Positions 7,574 through 16,290 of a stretch of DNA of 17,988 nt are shown in pieces. The DNA is from Marinagarivorans sp. UBA5868 (lineage in GTDB: Bacteria > Pseudomonadota > Gammaproteobacteria > Pseudomonadales > Cellvibrionaceae): positions 1 through 17,988 of the forward strand of contig DJFQ01000232.1 in the NCBI GenBank assembly GCA_002432095.1. Reading direction: 5' to 3'. Each line of letters opens with the position of its first letter. Position 1 is the first letter of the stretch. The translations under genes and the position numbers were made by a program. The notes under the pieces were generated by a model, which did not search any database, was not told the origin of the DNA, and saw only the letters and a program-made list of their open reading frames with translations.

Positions 7574-8194
7574 ATGGCGCGATCAAAAAGCAGCAGCCGT
7601 TGGCTGCAAGAACATTTCAACGACCACTATGTCAAAGAGTCCCAAAAAGACGGTTATCGATCGCGCGCGAGTTACAAACTGTTGGAGATCCAGCAAAAGG
7701 ACCGGCTTTTTAAGCCAGGAATGGTGGTGGTTGATCTCGGCGCAGCGCCTGGGGGGTGGTCTCAGGTTGTGGCTCAGCTGGTCGGTGACAAAGGGATGGT
7801 GTTGGCTTCGGACATCTTGCCTATGGACAGTCTTGAGGGAGTGACATTTATTCAGGGCGATTTCACCGAGATTGAGGTTTTTGACCAATTGGTGGCAGCT
7901 TTGGATGGGCGGCAGGTGGATGTTGTAATTTCGGACATGGCCCCCAATATGAGCGGCATACCGGGCGTGGATCAGCCAAAGGCTATGCACTTGGTGGAAC
8001 TGGCGTTGGATATGACTCGCCAAGTGGTGAGGCCGGGCGGGGCGTTCGTCAGCAAGGTGTTTCATGGCGAAGGCTTTGATAATTGGATGAAAGAGTGCAA
8101 GCAGCAGTTTGAAAAAGTATCGACGCGCAAGCCCGATGCGTCTCGCTCAAGGTCCCGGGAAGTCTACGTAGTTGGAAAAGGATTCCGCGGATAA
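7574..8194 (+). CDS. rlmE: 23S rRNA 2'-O-ribose methyltransferase RlmE (FtsJ/RrmJ)
   Basis: 206 aa. It methylates U2552 of 23S rRNA late in 50S assembly, using S-adenosylmethionine. The N-terminus [14 protein letters not shown] and the SAM-binding [11 protein letters not shown] at 54-64 are diagnostic. The catalytic K-D-K-E tetrad is present: Lys35 in RSRASYK, Asp in [10 protein letters not shown], Lys in [11 protein letters not shown] and Glu in SREVYVV. The start at 7574 has AAGG 5 nt upstream; an upstream in-frame start at 7526 would add 16 residues that fit no RlmE. It is followed by ftsH after 163 bp, as is common in Gammaproteobacteria. Confidence 0.97.
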   Translation: MARSKSSSRWLQEHFNDHYVKESQKDGYRSRASYKLLEIQQKDRLFKPGMVVVDLGAAPGGWSQVVAQLVGDKGMVLASDILPMDSLEGVTFIQGDFTEIEVFDQLVAALDGRQVDVVISDMAPNMSGIPGVDQPKAMHLVELALDMTRQVVRPGGAFVSKVFHGEGFDNWMKECKQQFEKVSTRKPDASRSRSREVYVVGKGFRG

Positions 8195-8275
8195 TAAAGG
8201 TTGACGATGGAGTATCACGCTTTAACCATTGTCGCTGCGTATTAAAACGCACAGTTTTAGGGTACTAATTCCTGC

Positions 8276-8303
8276 AGTTTAGGACCGGCATGGTGTCTAT
8301 ACT
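8276..8303 (+). promoter_or_regulatory. Possible ftsH promoter (-10 TATACT)
   Basis: TATACT at 8298-8303 is 5/6 to the sigma-70 -10 consensus and lies 54 bp before the ftsH start. No good -35 is present at 16-18 bp, so it would need an activator or be weak. The rlmE-ftsH gap (8195-8357) also holds a TTGACG at 8201-8206 without a matching -10, and a small inverted repeat TGCGT/ACGCA (8236-8251). I did not see a convincing sigma-32 element, which would be expected if ftsH is heat-inducible here. Confidence 0.3.
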
Positions 8304-8343
8304 GCAATTTACACGCTCACTATGTGGAGCTTTCGTGGTATCT

Positions 8344-8349
8344 GAGGAG
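8344..8349 (+). promoter_or_regulatory. ftsH ribosome binding site selecting a TTG start
   Basis: GAGGAG ends 8 nt before the TTG at 8358 but 17 nt before the first ATG at 8367. Spacing favours the TTG, giving an N-terminus [11 protein letters not shown] instead of MAKNLVLW. Confidence 0.65.
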
Positions 8350-8357
8350 AGCCTCAA

Positions 8358-10253
8358 TTGAACGACATGGCAAAAAATCTCGTACTTTGGCTGGTTATCG
8401 CGGCGGTTCTGTTTACCGTCTTTGAAAACTTTAAAGATCATGAACCCAAGGGCGAGCTTACGTATTCTCAGTTCGTCCACGCGGTGCAGGAAAACCAGGT
8501 GCGGGAAGTTGTCATTGATGACACGCATATCCGTGGTATCCGCATCGATAACACACCTTTTGTTGTGGTGCGCCCTCAGTTGTGGGATGAAAAACTCGTG
8601 GATGATCTGCTGGCTCACGACGTCGTAATCAAAGGAGCCGAGCCCCACTCGCCAAGTCTTTGGGAGCAATTGCTGGTCGCCAGTTTCCCTATTCTTCTTT
8701 TTATTGCCGTGTTCATCTTTTTTATGCGGCAGATGCAGGGCGGAGCTGGTGGTCGCGGCGGTCCTATGAGTTTTGCTAAAAGCCGTGCGCGCTTGTTAGG
8801 TGACGATCAGATAAAAACCACCTTCGCCGATGTGGCGGGCGTGGACGAGGCCAAAGAGGAAGTGCAGGAATTGGTGGAGTATCTGCGCGATCCGGGCCGT
8901 TTCCAGCGTCTCGGTGGTCGCATCCCGCGCGGAGTGCTGATGGCAGGTCCTCCCGGAACAGGTAAAACTTTGCTCGCTAAAGCCATTGCAGGCGAAGCTA
9001 AGGTGCCGTTTTTCTCCATCTCCGGTTCTGACTTCGTCGAAATGTTCGTCGGCGTGGGCGCGTCTCGTGTTCGCGATATGTTTGATCAGGCGAAGAAACA
9101 AGCGCCGTGTATCATTTTTATTGACGAGATCGACGCGGTTGGCCGGCATCGCGGTGGCGGCCACGGTGGTGGCAACGACGAGCGCGAGCAGACCTTGAAC
9201 CAGCTGTTGGTCGAGATGGACGGGTTTGAGGGCAATGAAGGCATTATTGTGATTGCGGCGACTAACCGTCCGGATGTGCTGGATCGCGCGCTGCTGCGTC
9301 CCGGCCGTTTCGATAGGCAGGTGAACGTGGGCCTGCCGGATGTTCGCGGTCGTGAACAAATTTTGAAAGTGCATATGCGTAAGGTCCCATTAGATGAGCG
9401 CGTTGATTCAAAAATAATTGCCCGTGGCACACCTGGATTTTCTGGTGCCGATTTGGCGAACTTGGTCAATGAAGCCGCACTTTTGGCGGCGCGCGCTAAT
9501 AAGCGCGTAGTAACGGAAGAAGAGTTTGAAAAAGCGCGCGACAAGATTCTGATGGGCACTGAACGCCGCACTCTGGTGATGTCGGAGAAGGAAAAAGAAG
9601 CCACGGCATACCATGAAGCTGGCCATGCGATTATTGGTTTCCTATCTGCGGAGCACGATCCCATCCACAAGGTGACCATTATTCCGCGAGGCAGGGCGCT
9701 CGGCGTGACCCAATTCCTCCCAGAGGGCGATCGCATCAGTGAGAGTCGTCGCAAGCTTTTAGGAGATATCGCTACGTTGTACGGCGGTCGTATTGCGGAA
9801 GAAATGGTGTATGGCTCGGAAGGTGTTAGTACGGGAGCTTATCAGGACATTAAGATGGCAACTTCTATAGCTCGTGCGATGGTGATGAGCTACGGCTTGT
9901 CTGAAAAGCTCGGCCCGCTGGATTACGACGCTAAAGACGACGACTACATGGGCGGCCGGAAGATTTCCAGCCATACCCAAATGTTGATTGACGAGGAAGT
10001 AAAAGTTATCACCGACGATTGTTATGGGCGTGCGAGGACCCTGCTGAGAGAAAACGAGGATATTCTCATCGCCATGAAAAATGCGTTGGTGGAATTTGAA
10101 ACCCTCGATTCAGAGCAGGTTGGTGATCTGATGGCTCGCCGCAAGGTACGACCTCCGCGGGAATGGCGGGACGGTGATGTCGGTGGTGCTAAAACCAAGA
10201 ACGATGACGGTACGGACCGCGGCACAGTGGGTAAGCCTGCAGAAGAAGTTTAG
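8358..10253 (+). CDS. ftsH: ATP-dependent zinc metalloprotease FtsH
   Basis: 631 aa, the usual length. It is an inner-membrane AAA+ protease that degrades misfolded membrane proteins and regulators; in enterobacteria these include sigma-32 and LpxC. Visible parts in order: first membrane helix about 5-22 ([16 protein letters not shown]), periplasmic domain about 25-103, second helix about 104-124 ([17 protein letters not shown]), Gly-rich linker, Walker A GPPGTGKT at 197-204, Walker [12 protein letters not shown], second region of homology [21 protein letters not shown], zinc site HEAGH at 419-423, and the third-ligand region [10 protein letters not shown]. The start is a TTG supported by GAGGAG at 8344-8349. 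A strong terminator lies 23 bp after the stop, ending the rlmE-ftsH unit. Confidence 0.98.
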   Translation: MNDMAKNLVLWLVIAAVLFTVFENFKDHEPKGELTYSQFVHAVQENQVREVVIDDTHIRGIRIDNTPFVVVRPQLWDEKLVDDLLAHDVVIKGAEPHSPSLWEQLLVASFPILLFIAVFIFFMRQMQGGAGGRGGPMSFAKSRARLLGDDQIKTTFADVAGVDEAKEEVQELVEYLRDPGRFQRLGGRIPRGVLMAGPPGTGKTLLAKAIAGEAKVPFFSISGSDFVEMFVGVGASRVRDMFDQAKKQAPCIIFIDEIDAVGRHRGGGHGGGNDEREQTLNQLLVEMDGFEGNEGIIVIAATNRPDVLDRALLRPGRFDRQVNVGLPDVRGREQILKVHMRKVPLDERVDSKIIARGTPGFSGADLANLVNEAALLAARANKRVVTEEEFEKARDKILMGTERRTLVMSEKEKEATAYHEAGHAIIGFLSAEHDPIHKVTIIPRGRALGVTQFLPEGDRISESRRKLLGDIATLYGGRIAEEMVYGSEGVSTGAYQDIKMATSIARAMVMSYGLSEKLGPLDYDAKDDDYMGGRKISSHTQMLIDEEVKVITDDCYGRARTLLRENEDILIAMKNALVEFETLDSEQVGDLMARRKVRPPREWRDGDVGGAKTKNDDGTDRGTVGKPAEEV

Positions 10254-10276
10254 AGTCGGTTCCGTGATCAATATCC

Positions 10277-10306
10277 AAGGCCAGACACAATTGTCTGGCC
10301 TTTTTA
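10277..10306 (+). terminator. Rho-independent terminator after ftsH
   Basis: A perfect 11-bp stem (AAGGCCAGACA at 10277-10287 with TGTCTGGCCTT at 10292-10302) closes a 4-nt loop and runs into TTTTT at 10301-10305. It separates ftsH from folP. Confidence 0.93.
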
Positions 10307-10375
10307 TTTGTTGGTAGGCCTTTCTTCTTGTTTATTGGTAAACCTTTCTTCGGCTGCCGGATTCTTTTGTTGGTA
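10307..10375. repeat. Degenerate direct repeats between ftsH terminator and folP
   Basis: A 21-bp unit TTTGTTGGTAGGCCTTTCTTC (10307-10327) recurs as TTTATTGGTAAACCTTTCTTC (10331-10351) with three differences. Its first half (TTTGTTGGTA) returns at 10366-10375, just before the folP start. The first copy touches the T-tract of the terminator. There is no obvious -10/-35 pair for folP here, so these repeats occupy the whole folP leader. Confidence 0.6.
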
Positions 10376-10380
10376 AGTGC

Positions 10381-11214
10381 ATGTATCGATTTTTTGGCTC
10401 GCGTGTCCTGGATTGTTCGGTGCCCAGGATTATGGGCATTCTCAATGTCACACCGGATTCGTTTTTTGATGGCGGATCATGTTATCGAAACGGCGAGCTG
10501 CAGCTGGATTTAGCTTTGCGCCAGGCGGAGCGCTTGGTGCAGGAGGGTGCGGATTTTCTCGATATCGGCGGTGAATCCACCAGGCCTGGAGCACGACCCG
10601 TCTCATCTCAAGAGGAATGCGATCGCGTTCTACCAGTAGTTGAGGCAGTTGCACACAGGTTAGACGTGGTGATATCGGTGGATACCAGTAACCCGGAGCT
10701 TATTACCGAAGCCGCCGAGCTTGGCGCTGGATTGATTAATGATGTGCGAGCGCTCCAGGTCCCCGGCGCGATGGAGGCTGCCGCCGCTTCGGGTGTTGCT
10801 GTCTGTTTAATGCATATGCTCGGCTCACCCGGGAATATGCAGAATCAACCTTCCTATCAGGACGTCGTCGAGGATGTATTGGATTTTCTGAGGCAGCGCA
10901 AGCGCGCGTGCCTCGCCAGTGGCATTGTCGAGGATGCCATCTGGGTCGATCCAGGTATCGGATTTGGCAAAACGGACGAGCATAACCTCTCACTTATTCG
11001 TGAGCTTGAACGCTTGTCGGAACTGGGACCAGTACTGCTGGGCGTGTCGCGCAAGTCGATGTTTGGCCGGTTGTTAGGGCGGGAAACGTCTCAGCGTTTG
11101 TCGGGCAGTCTCGCGGCGGGACTTATCGGGGTGCAGAGGGGCGCGCGCATTTTACGAGTTCACGATGTAGGTCCGACCCGCGATGCGCTTGAAATCTTGC
11201 GTATGATCGGTTGA
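10381..11214 (+). CDS. folP: Dihydropteroate synthase
   Basis: 277 aa. It condenses p-aminobenzoate with 6-hydroxymethyl-dihydropterin pyrophosphate to dihydropteroate in cytosolic folate synthesis and is the sulfonamide target. Motifs: IMGILNVTPDSF at 17-28, DIGGESTRPGA at 61-71 in the second substrate loop, DTSNPE and NDVRAL, DPGIGFGKT at 190-198, and GVSRKSMFG near the C-terminus for phosphate binding. Length and motif spacing match E. coli FolP. The start at 10381 has only a weak GGTAAG upstream. glmM begins 61 bp downstream, the usual folP-glmM pairing. Confidence 0.97.
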   Translation: MYRFFGSRVLDCSVPRIMGILNVTPDSFFDGGSCYRNGELQLDLALRQAERLVQEGADFLDIGGESTRPGARPVSSQEECDRVLPVVEAVAHRLDVVISVDTSNPELITEAAELGAGLINDVRALQVPGAMEAAAASGVAVCLMHMLGSPGNMQNQPSYQDVVEDVLDFLRQRKRACLASGIVEDAIWVDPGIGFGKTDEHNLSLIRELERLSELGPVLLGVSRKSMFGRLLGRETSQRLSGSLAAGLIGVQRGARILRVHDVGPTRDALEILRMIG

Positions 11215-11275
11215 GTGAGTTTTGTTATTCTGCGCCCTTAAAAAATGAATTTGTTAATTGAATTGGGGGCTGTGC

Positions 11276-12619
11276 ATGGCACGCAAATATTTTGGAACCG
11301 ATGGCATTCGCGGTCGGGTAGGGCAGGCTCCAATCACGCCGGATTTCTTTTTGCATTTGGGTTGGGCTGTGGGCAAAGTTTTGGCCGGTGACCCATCGCT
11401 GGATATGAAAGCGCCGATGGTGTTGATTGGTAAAGACACGAGAATTTCCGGTTACATGTTTGAATCCGCGCTTGAAGCTGGGTTGATCAGCGCTGGCGTG
11501 GATGTGGGGTTGCTAGGACCTATGCCCACGCCAGCCATTGCCTATCTCACCCGCACATTTCAAGCGCGAGCCGGGATTGTCATCAGCGCATCTCACAATC
11601 CCTATGCGGACAACGGCATTAAATTGTTCAGCACGGACGGCGGCAAATTGAGTGATGAGTTGGAAATGGCTATTGAGGCGCAACTCGATCAGCCTATGTC
11701 GACTGCAGCACGTCTTGGTAAAGCACGCAGGATCGGTGATGCGGAAGGTCGTTATATTGAGTTTTGTAAAGGCAGCTTGCCGTGGGGATTTTCTCTCGCA
11801 GGGATGAAGCTGGTGGTGGATTGCGCCAACGGCGCAACGTACAAAGTTGCCCCCGAAGTGTTTCGCGAGCTGGGCGCCGCCGTGACATCATTGGCAGTTT
11901 CCCCTGATGGGGTAAATATCAACAAAGACTGCGGCTCTACCGATGTTGGAGAATTGCAGGCAAGAGTGTTGGCGGAAGGCGCAGACCTTGGCATCGCCTT
12001 CGACGGCGATGGTGATCGGGTGATTTTTGTCGACCACACCGGCGCCGAAGTCGATGGTGATGAGTTGCTTTATATTATCGCGCTACATAAACAGCTTTTC
12101 GACGGCGGGTGCTCTGGCGTCGTTGGCACTTTAATGACGAATTTCGGTTTCGAGTTAGCGCTCAAGGAATCCGGCGTTCCATTTGCGCGCGCCAAAGTTG
12201 GTGATCGCTACGTTTTGGAAATGATGAAAGAGCGCGATTGGTCATTGGGGGGGGAGTCATCCGGACACATTGTTTGCGGCGATGCCACGACAACGGGAGA
12301 CGGTATCATATCCGCGCTGCAGGTATTGCGCGCGTTGCAAAAGACGGGCAAATCTTTGGCGGATGCGCGCAGTGGTCTCAACAAAACGCCGCAGTGCATG
12401 ATCAACGTGCCCGTAACCGTAAAAACGGATCTGGGGCGTAATGAAGCGATTCAAACCGCAGTAGCTCGGGTAGAAGCAAAGCTAGAGGGGCGAGGGCGCG
12501 TGTTGTTACGCGCATCGGGTACCGAGCCAGTAATTCGTGTGATGGTTGAAGGACCGCGTATCGAGCTAGTCAAATCACTGGCGGCGGAACTCGCAGATGC
12601 GGTGCGGGCGGCAGTTTGA
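11276..12619 (+). CDS. glmM: Phosphoglucosamine mutase
   Basis: 447 aa. It interconverts glucosamine-6-phosphate and glucosamine-1-phosphate on the way to UDP-GlcNAc for peptidoglycan and lipopolysaccharide. The phosphorylated catalytic Ser is Ser106 in [14 protein letters not shown]; the Mg-binding loop is DGDGDR at 243-248; the sugar loop is GGESSGHI; the phosphate-binding loop is RASGTEP at 412-418. The start at 11276 ([13 protein letters not shown]) has GGGGG 6 nt upstream and matches the family N-terminus. An in-frame start at 11258 would add six residues and was rejected. Confidence 0.98.
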   Translation: MARKYFGTDGIRGRVGQAPITPDFFLHLGWAVGKVLAGDPSLDMKAPMVLIGKDTRISGYMFESALEAGLISAGVDVGLLGPMPTPAIAYLTRTFQARAGIVISASHNPYADNGIKLFSTDGGKLSDELEMAIEAQLDQPMSTAARLGKARRIGDAEGRYIEFCKGSLPWGFSLAGMKLVVDCANGATYKVAPEVFRELGAAVTSLAVSPDGVNINKDCGSTDVGELQARVLAEGADLGIAFDGDGDRVIFVDHTGAEVDGDELLYIIALHKQLFDGGCSGVVGTLMTNFGFELALKESGVPFARAKVGDRYVLEMMKERDWSLGGESSGHIVCGDATTTGDGIISALQVLRALQKTGKSLADARSGLNKTPQCMINVPVTVKTDLGRNEAIQTAVARVEAKLEGRGRVLLRASGTEPVIRVMVEGPRIELVKSLAAELADAVRAAV

Positions 12620-12756
12620 AATAGTGGCAAATAACTATATTGCGGGCATTGTCTCCGACGGTATTCTCGGATACCATTTGCGCCCGTTTCGCCAAGGGCC
12701 ATTAAGTCGCATTCAGATGATGCTCCCAGATTCTGAGAAAGACTCCGAGAATCGTT

Positions 12757-13497
12757 ATGCGACGCCCAATCGTAATAGGTAATTGGAAATTACACGGCGA
12801 TCAGCAATTTGTTTCCGAATTGTTGCGGGAGCTGATGGCGGGTTGGATGGGTGTTCATCGGGCGGAAGTGGTGATATGTCCCTCCTATGCTCATGTGGAT
12901 CTGGCGTGTCGCGCGCTAAGCCATTCCAACATCGGGTTGGGCTCGCAGGATGTCAGTCCATACGTCGAAGGGGCGTACACGGGCGAAGTCTCTGCAAGTA
13001 TGTTGCACGATCTTGGATGTCACTACGCAATCGTTGGGCATTCAGAGAGGCGCCGCTGGTATGGCGAGAACAACGAACTAATCGCCCGAAAATTTGAATC
13101 AGCACAGGAAGCCCACTTAGTGCCGATATTATGTGTCGGCGAAAGTGCAAAAGAGCGTGAGCAGGGAATTACCCTGGACGTAATTGATAAGCAAATCATG
13201 GCTGTTGCTAATTACTGCAGTTATGAGCGGATAGCCCGAGGCGTCATCGCATACGAACCACTTTGGGCAGTAGGTACGGGCAAAATTGCATCACCACAGC
13301 AGGCTCAGCAGGTGCATGAATTTATTCGTGACCGTTTGGGTGCAGCCGGAGTGGTAACCCGCATCGTGTATGGTGGCAGCGTAACACCCCAGAACGCCCA
13401 GGCGATGTTTGCAATGCCTGACATTGATGGCGCTTTGGTCGGTGGCGCCGCTTTGAGAGCGAATGATTTTTTAGAGATATGCCGGGCCGCTGAATAG
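12757..13497 (+). CDS. tpiA: Triosephosphate isomerase
   Basis: 246 aa TIM barrel that interconverts dihydroxyacetone phosphate and glyceraldehyde-3-phosphate. Catalytic residues are visible: Lys11 in GNWKLHG, His95 in IVGHSERR and Glu167 in AYEPLWAVGTG, with the phosphate-binding YGGSVTPQN and GGAAL loops after. Loop 6 (the flexible lid VGTGKIA) is intact. The 137-bp gap after glmM shows no clear promoter or terminator, and the ribosome binding site is weak. tpiA directly before secG is a common arrangement in Gammaproteobacteria. Confidence 0.98.
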   Translation: MRRPIVIGNWKLHGDQQFVSELLRELMAGWMGVHRAEVVICPSYAHVDLACRALSHSNIGLGSQDVSPYVEGAYTGEVSASMLHDLGCHYAIVGHSERRRWYGENNELIARKFESAQEAHLVPILCVGESAKEREQGITLDVIDKQIMAVANYCSYERIARGVIAYEPLWAVGTGKIASPQQAQQVHEFIRDRLGAAGVVTRIVYGGSVTPQNAQAMFAMPDIDGALVGGAALRANDFLEICRAAE

Positions 13498-13521
13498 CGC
13501 TTAAGGCTAGAGACTTCGAGA

Positions 13522-13911
13522 ATGGAAAGTATTCTGCTGGTAGTACATGTTATCGTTGCGCTGGCCATTGTCGGCTTGATTATGTTGCAGCAAGGTAAAG
13601 GCGCGGAAATGGGTGCGTCTTTTGGTGGTGGCGCATCGCAAACGGTTTTTGGTTCAGTTGGCTCGGGAAATTTCTTTTCTCGTATGACCGCAATTCTGGT
13701 AGCTGTTTTTTTTGTTACTAGTTTCGTGTTGGCGATAATGGCAAAAAGCAGCATCGAGCTTGATGATCCGCTAATTCCTGAGTTAGAAACAATATCCGAA
13801 GTTCCGGCATCCGCACCAGCGGCTACCGATGAAGTTCCAGAGGCTCCAGCCGGTTCAGCTTCTGATGAGGTGCCTGCGTTAGAGCAGGATGCTTCTCCGG
13901 AAGTGGAGTAA
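13522..13911 (+). CDS. secG: Protein-export membrane protein SecG
   Basis: 129 aa. It is a subunit of the SecYEG translocon in the inner membrane. Two membrane helices are visible (about 4-21, LLVVHVIVALAIVGLIML, and about 57-73, AILVAVFFVTSFVLAIM). Between them is the conserved loop QQGKGAEMGASFGGGASQTVFGS. The C-terminal 50 or so residues are acidic and rich in Pro, Ala and Ser (many DE-VP-A units), a low-complexity tail longer than in many relatives. It starts 24 bp after tpiA and ends 14 bp before tRNA-Leu, so the tRNA is probably cut from the secG transcript. Confidence 0.96.
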   Translation: MESILLVVHVIVALAIVGLIMLQQGKGAEMGASFGGGASQTVFGSVGSGNFFSRMTAILVAVFFVTSFVLAIMAKSSIELDDPLIPELETISEVPASAPAATDEVPEAPAGSASDEVPALEQDASPEVE

Positions 13912-13925
13912 TTTTTAAAACTTTT

Positions 13926-14010
13926 GCCCAAGTGGTGGAATTGGTAGACACGCTATCTTGAGGGGGTAGTGGCGTAAGCTGTGCCGGTTCGAGTCCGGCC
14001 TTGGGCACCA
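13926..14010 (+). tRNA. tRNA-Leu (anticodon GAG)
   Basis: 85 nt including an encoded CCA. The acceptor stem is GCCCAAG/CTTGGGC. The anticodon stem CTATC/GGTAG encloses TTGAGGG, with GAG at 13960-13962. There is a long class II variable arm (TGGCGTAAGCTGT), and the T arm is GCCGG-TTCGAGT-CCGGC. It follows secG just as leuU does in E. coli. Confidence 0.98.
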
Positions 14011-14043
14011 TTTCTATACGGCATGCTTAGGCATCGCGCGATA

Positions 14044-14071
14044 AAAGCCTTCCAGTGGAAGGCTTTTTCTT
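14044..14071 (+). terminator. Rho-independent terminator after tRNA-Leu
   Basis: The stem AAAGCCTTCC (14044-14053) pairs perfectly with GGAAGGCTTT (14057-14066) around a 3-nt loop, followed by a T-rich run. It ends the folP-to-tRNA-Leu unit and lies upstream of the chosen alr start. This argues against the long alternative alr start at 14055. Confidence 0.9.
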
Positions 14072-14162
14072 TTTCTGCGTTTTTTCGCTTACCTATCGTC
14101 TTATGACGGTTAAACTGCTTCGTGGGATGGGGTTTGCCCCCGTGACATTCTCGCGAGGATCT

Positions 14163-15287
14163 ATGCATCAGTATTCGGGTGTTCTCAAAGTTAATCTGTC
14201 CGCATTGCGTCGAAACTGGCGGGTAATGCGCGAACGTTTTTCTGGACAAGACTGCGGCGCAGTAGTGAAGGCAAACGCCTACGGTTTGGGTGTCGCCCCG
14301 GTGGTGCAGTCGCTTTACAGTGAAGGTTGCCGGCAATTTTTTGTTGCGACATATGACGAGGCAATCCAGGTTAAGCGTCTTATCCCCGAGTCGGTGGACA
14401 TTTTTGTTCTTCAGGGTGTTTGCCCCGGTATGGAGCAAAGGTTCTGCGATGAGGATCTGGTGCCGGTCATTTTCTCCACTGAAATGTTGCGTAGGTGGAT
14501 GGCGGTTACCGTGATCGGCCGCCGCCGCTGCGCACTCAAAATCAACACAGGCATGAATCGGCTGGGCTTGGAGCCTGAGGATTTCTTGGCATTTGCAGAT
14601 GAGGTGGCATTTCCCCAAACGATTGGTGTTGAGCTTGTAATGAGCCACCTGGCGTGTGCTGACGAGCCACAACATCCATTAAACATTTCTCAGTTGGAAA
14701 GGTTTCGGCCGATTGTGGAAATGGTGCGCCAGCGATTTCCCCAAACAAGAATATCCCTGGCTAATTCGGCTGGTATTTTTCTTGGAGATGCATGGCATTT
14801 TGATCTGGCACGGCCGGGCATCGCGCTCTATGGTGGCAGTTGTGTCCCCGAGTTGCGCGCGCGCTTATCCACCGTGGTCACCTTGAAGCTGCCGGTAATT
14901 CAGTTGCGGACCATTTTCGCAGGCGAGTCGGTTGGTTATGGTGGTGATTTTGTGGCACAGGAGGAAATGCGCATCGCGATTGTTAGCGGGGGCTATGCCG
15001 ACGGATTGTTGCGGCGTTTAGCGCCGCGTTTTGCAGGTTGGTGCGAGTGGTATTTGCCCATGCTGGGGCGAGTTTCCATGGACTCCTGTGCGTTTGATGT
15101 CAGTCAATTGCCGTCAGAAATATTGCCTCGCGAGGGTGATTTTATTGAAATCATAGGAGATCACGTGTCTCTTGACGATGCCGCGAAAGCGGCCGATACA
15201 ATCAGTTATGAACTGTTGACTCGCCTGGGAGATCGCTTACAGAAAGTCTATTTCGAAGATGCGGATCACTTAAGCCCGCCCATTTAA
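14163..15287 (+). CDS. alr: Alanine racemase (PLP-dependent)
   Basis: 374 aa from the ATG at 14163, which has GAGGA upstream at short spacing. Longer in-frame starts (14055, 14103, 14127) fall in or just after the terminator and add non-conserved residues. It makes D-alanine for peptidoglycan. PLP Lys36 is in VVKANAYGLG and the opposite catalytic base Tyr259 is in SVGYGG. The PLP-binding NTGMNRLGL, LARPGIALYGG and SGGYADGLLR and the C-terminal GRVSMDS and ISYELLTRLGDR are all visible. No signal peptide, so cytosolic. The pattern CGAVVKANAYGLG...GCRQFFVATYDEA...FVLQGVCPG is, from memory, more like alphaproteobacterial Alr than typical gammaproteobacterial Alr/DadX. birA follows after 31 bp on the same strand. 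Confidence 0.95.
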   Translation: MHQYSGVLKVNLSALRRNWRVMRERFSGQDCGAVVKANAYGLGVAPVVQSLYSEGCRQFFVATYDEAIQVKRLIPESVDIFVLQGVCPGMEQRFCDEDLVPVIFSTEMLRRWMAVTVIGRRRCALKINTGMNRLGLEPEDFLAFADEVAFPQTIGVELVMSHLACADEPQHPLNISQLERFRPIVEMVRQRFPQTRISLANSAGIFLGDAWHFDLARPGIALYGGSCVPELRARLSTVVTLKLPVIQLRTIFAGESVGYGGDFVAQEEMRIAIVSGGYADGLLRRLAPRFAGWCEWYLPMLGRVSMDSCAFDVSQLPSEILPREGDFIEIIGDHVSLDDAAKAADTISYELLTRLGDRLQKVYFEDADHLSPPI

Positions 15288-15318
15288 TTTATCCGTTTTA
15301 GTCTTTTGGGAAATCTGC

Positions 15319-16290
15319 GTGGACGTCAAACAGCTTCTGGATATCCTCTCCGATGGTGAATTTCATTCTGGTGAAAATCTGGGTTTGCGGCTTGGGATAA
15401 CCAGGGCGGCGGTGTGGAAGCGTCTGCAATATTTAGCTGTCCTGGACATTCCTGTGGAGGCGAGCAGGGCGCGCGGCTATCGGATTTTGGGAGGTATGGA
15501 TCTGCTCAGTCGTGATCGCATCCTTTCCGCGCTCGCCCCTGACGCTCGGGTTCTCCTTGGGAATTTGTCGTGCTTGCTTGAAGTTGAGTCCACCAACAGC
15601 TCGTTATTGCAAAGCGGTGGATGCGGAGATGTATGCCTTGCCGAGCGACAAACGGCCGGGCGGGGTCGCCGGGGCCGGCAATGGTTCAGTCCTTATGGTC
15701 GCAATCTTTATTTATCCGTGCGCTGGCACTTTGATCAGGGCATCACCGCCCTGGAAGGGTTGAGTCTTGCGGTTGGTGTCTTGCTGGCTGAAACACTGGA
15801 TCGCATCGGAATCGCAAATATTCATCTCAAGTGGCCAAACGACCTTTTGTGTGGCGGCAATAAGCTGGGTGGCATATTGATTGAGGTTGGTGGCGACCTC
15901 ACTGGTGAGTGTGTTGTTGTAGTAGGCATCGGGTTAAATATTTCTATGTCGGATGTATTGCGAGACGGTGCGGCGACAAGAATTGATCAGCCTTGGACTG
16001 ACCTCAAGCAGTTGGGATTTTCGGCAAGCCGCAATGATTTGTGCGGGGCTATATTGTCCTCTCTGTTGCCCGCGCTAAATGATTATCCTGTTCATGGTTT
16101 TGAGCAATATCAGGATCGTTGGCAAAGTCGTTGTGCTTATTTGAATCAGCCGATACAAGTTTTTTTGCCGACGGGCAATTGCGAGGGGATTTTGCTTGGC
16201 GTTGATGGGCAGGGCGCGCTGCGTGTGGCGACAAAAGAAGGTGAATTATTATTCTCTGGCGGTGAGATTTCGTTGCGGAGTGCGGTGTGA
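15319..16290 (+). CDS. birA: Bifunctional biotin--[acetyl-CoA-carboxylase] ligase / biotin repressor
   Basis: 323 aa. It activates biotin with ATP, transfers it to the biotin carboxyl carrier protein, and probably represses biotin synthesis genes. An N-terminal winged helix is present (about 14-58; recognition helix LGITRAAVWKRLQYL). The catalytic GRGRRG at 114-119 forms the biotin/adenylate loop, and KWPNDLL at 171-177 is also diagnostic. GGILIEV and GIGLNIS follow, and a C-terminal SH3-like domain ends the protein. Start is GTG at 15319 with GGGAAA 5 nt upstream. The stop overlaps the coaX start (GTGA at 16287-16290), so the two are translationally coupled. The presence of the DNA-binding domain makes it a regulator-type BirA. 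Confidence 0.96.
   Translation: MDVKQLLDILSDGEFHSGENLGLRLGITRAAVWKRLQYLAVLDIPVEASRARGYRILGGMDLLSRDRILSALAPDARVLLGNLSCLLEVESTNSSLLQSGGCGDVCLAERQTAGRGRRGRQWFSPYGRNLYLSVRWHFDQGITALEGLSLAVGVLLAETLDRIGIANIHLKWPNDLLCGGNKLGGILIEVGGDLTGECVVVVGIGLNISMSDVLRDGAATRIDQPWTDLKQLGFSASRNDLCGAILSSLLPALNDYPVHGFEQYQDRWQSRCAYLNQPIQVFLPTGNCEGILLGVDGQGALRVATKEGELLFSGGEISLRSAV

Noticed and set aside
8201..8251. TTGACG as -35 of an ftsH promoter, and TGCGT/ACGCA hairpin as rlmE terminator
   Set aside because: The -10 at 17-18 bp (AACCAT) matches poorly. The hairpin has only a 5-bp stem, with CAGTTTTA rather than a clean T-run after it.
14129..14140. GGGG-TTTG-CCCC hairpin upstream of alr as a riboswitch or attenuator
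   Set aside because: A 4-bp stem alone, with no T-run or further conserved structure, is not enough to support a regulatory RNA.
14055..14162. N-terminal extension of alr beginning MEGFFFFCVF as a signal or membrane anchor
   Set aside because: It overlaps the terminator of tRNA-Leu, lacks a ribosome binding site and has no family support; the ATG at 14163 has GAGGA upstream and gives normal Alr length.
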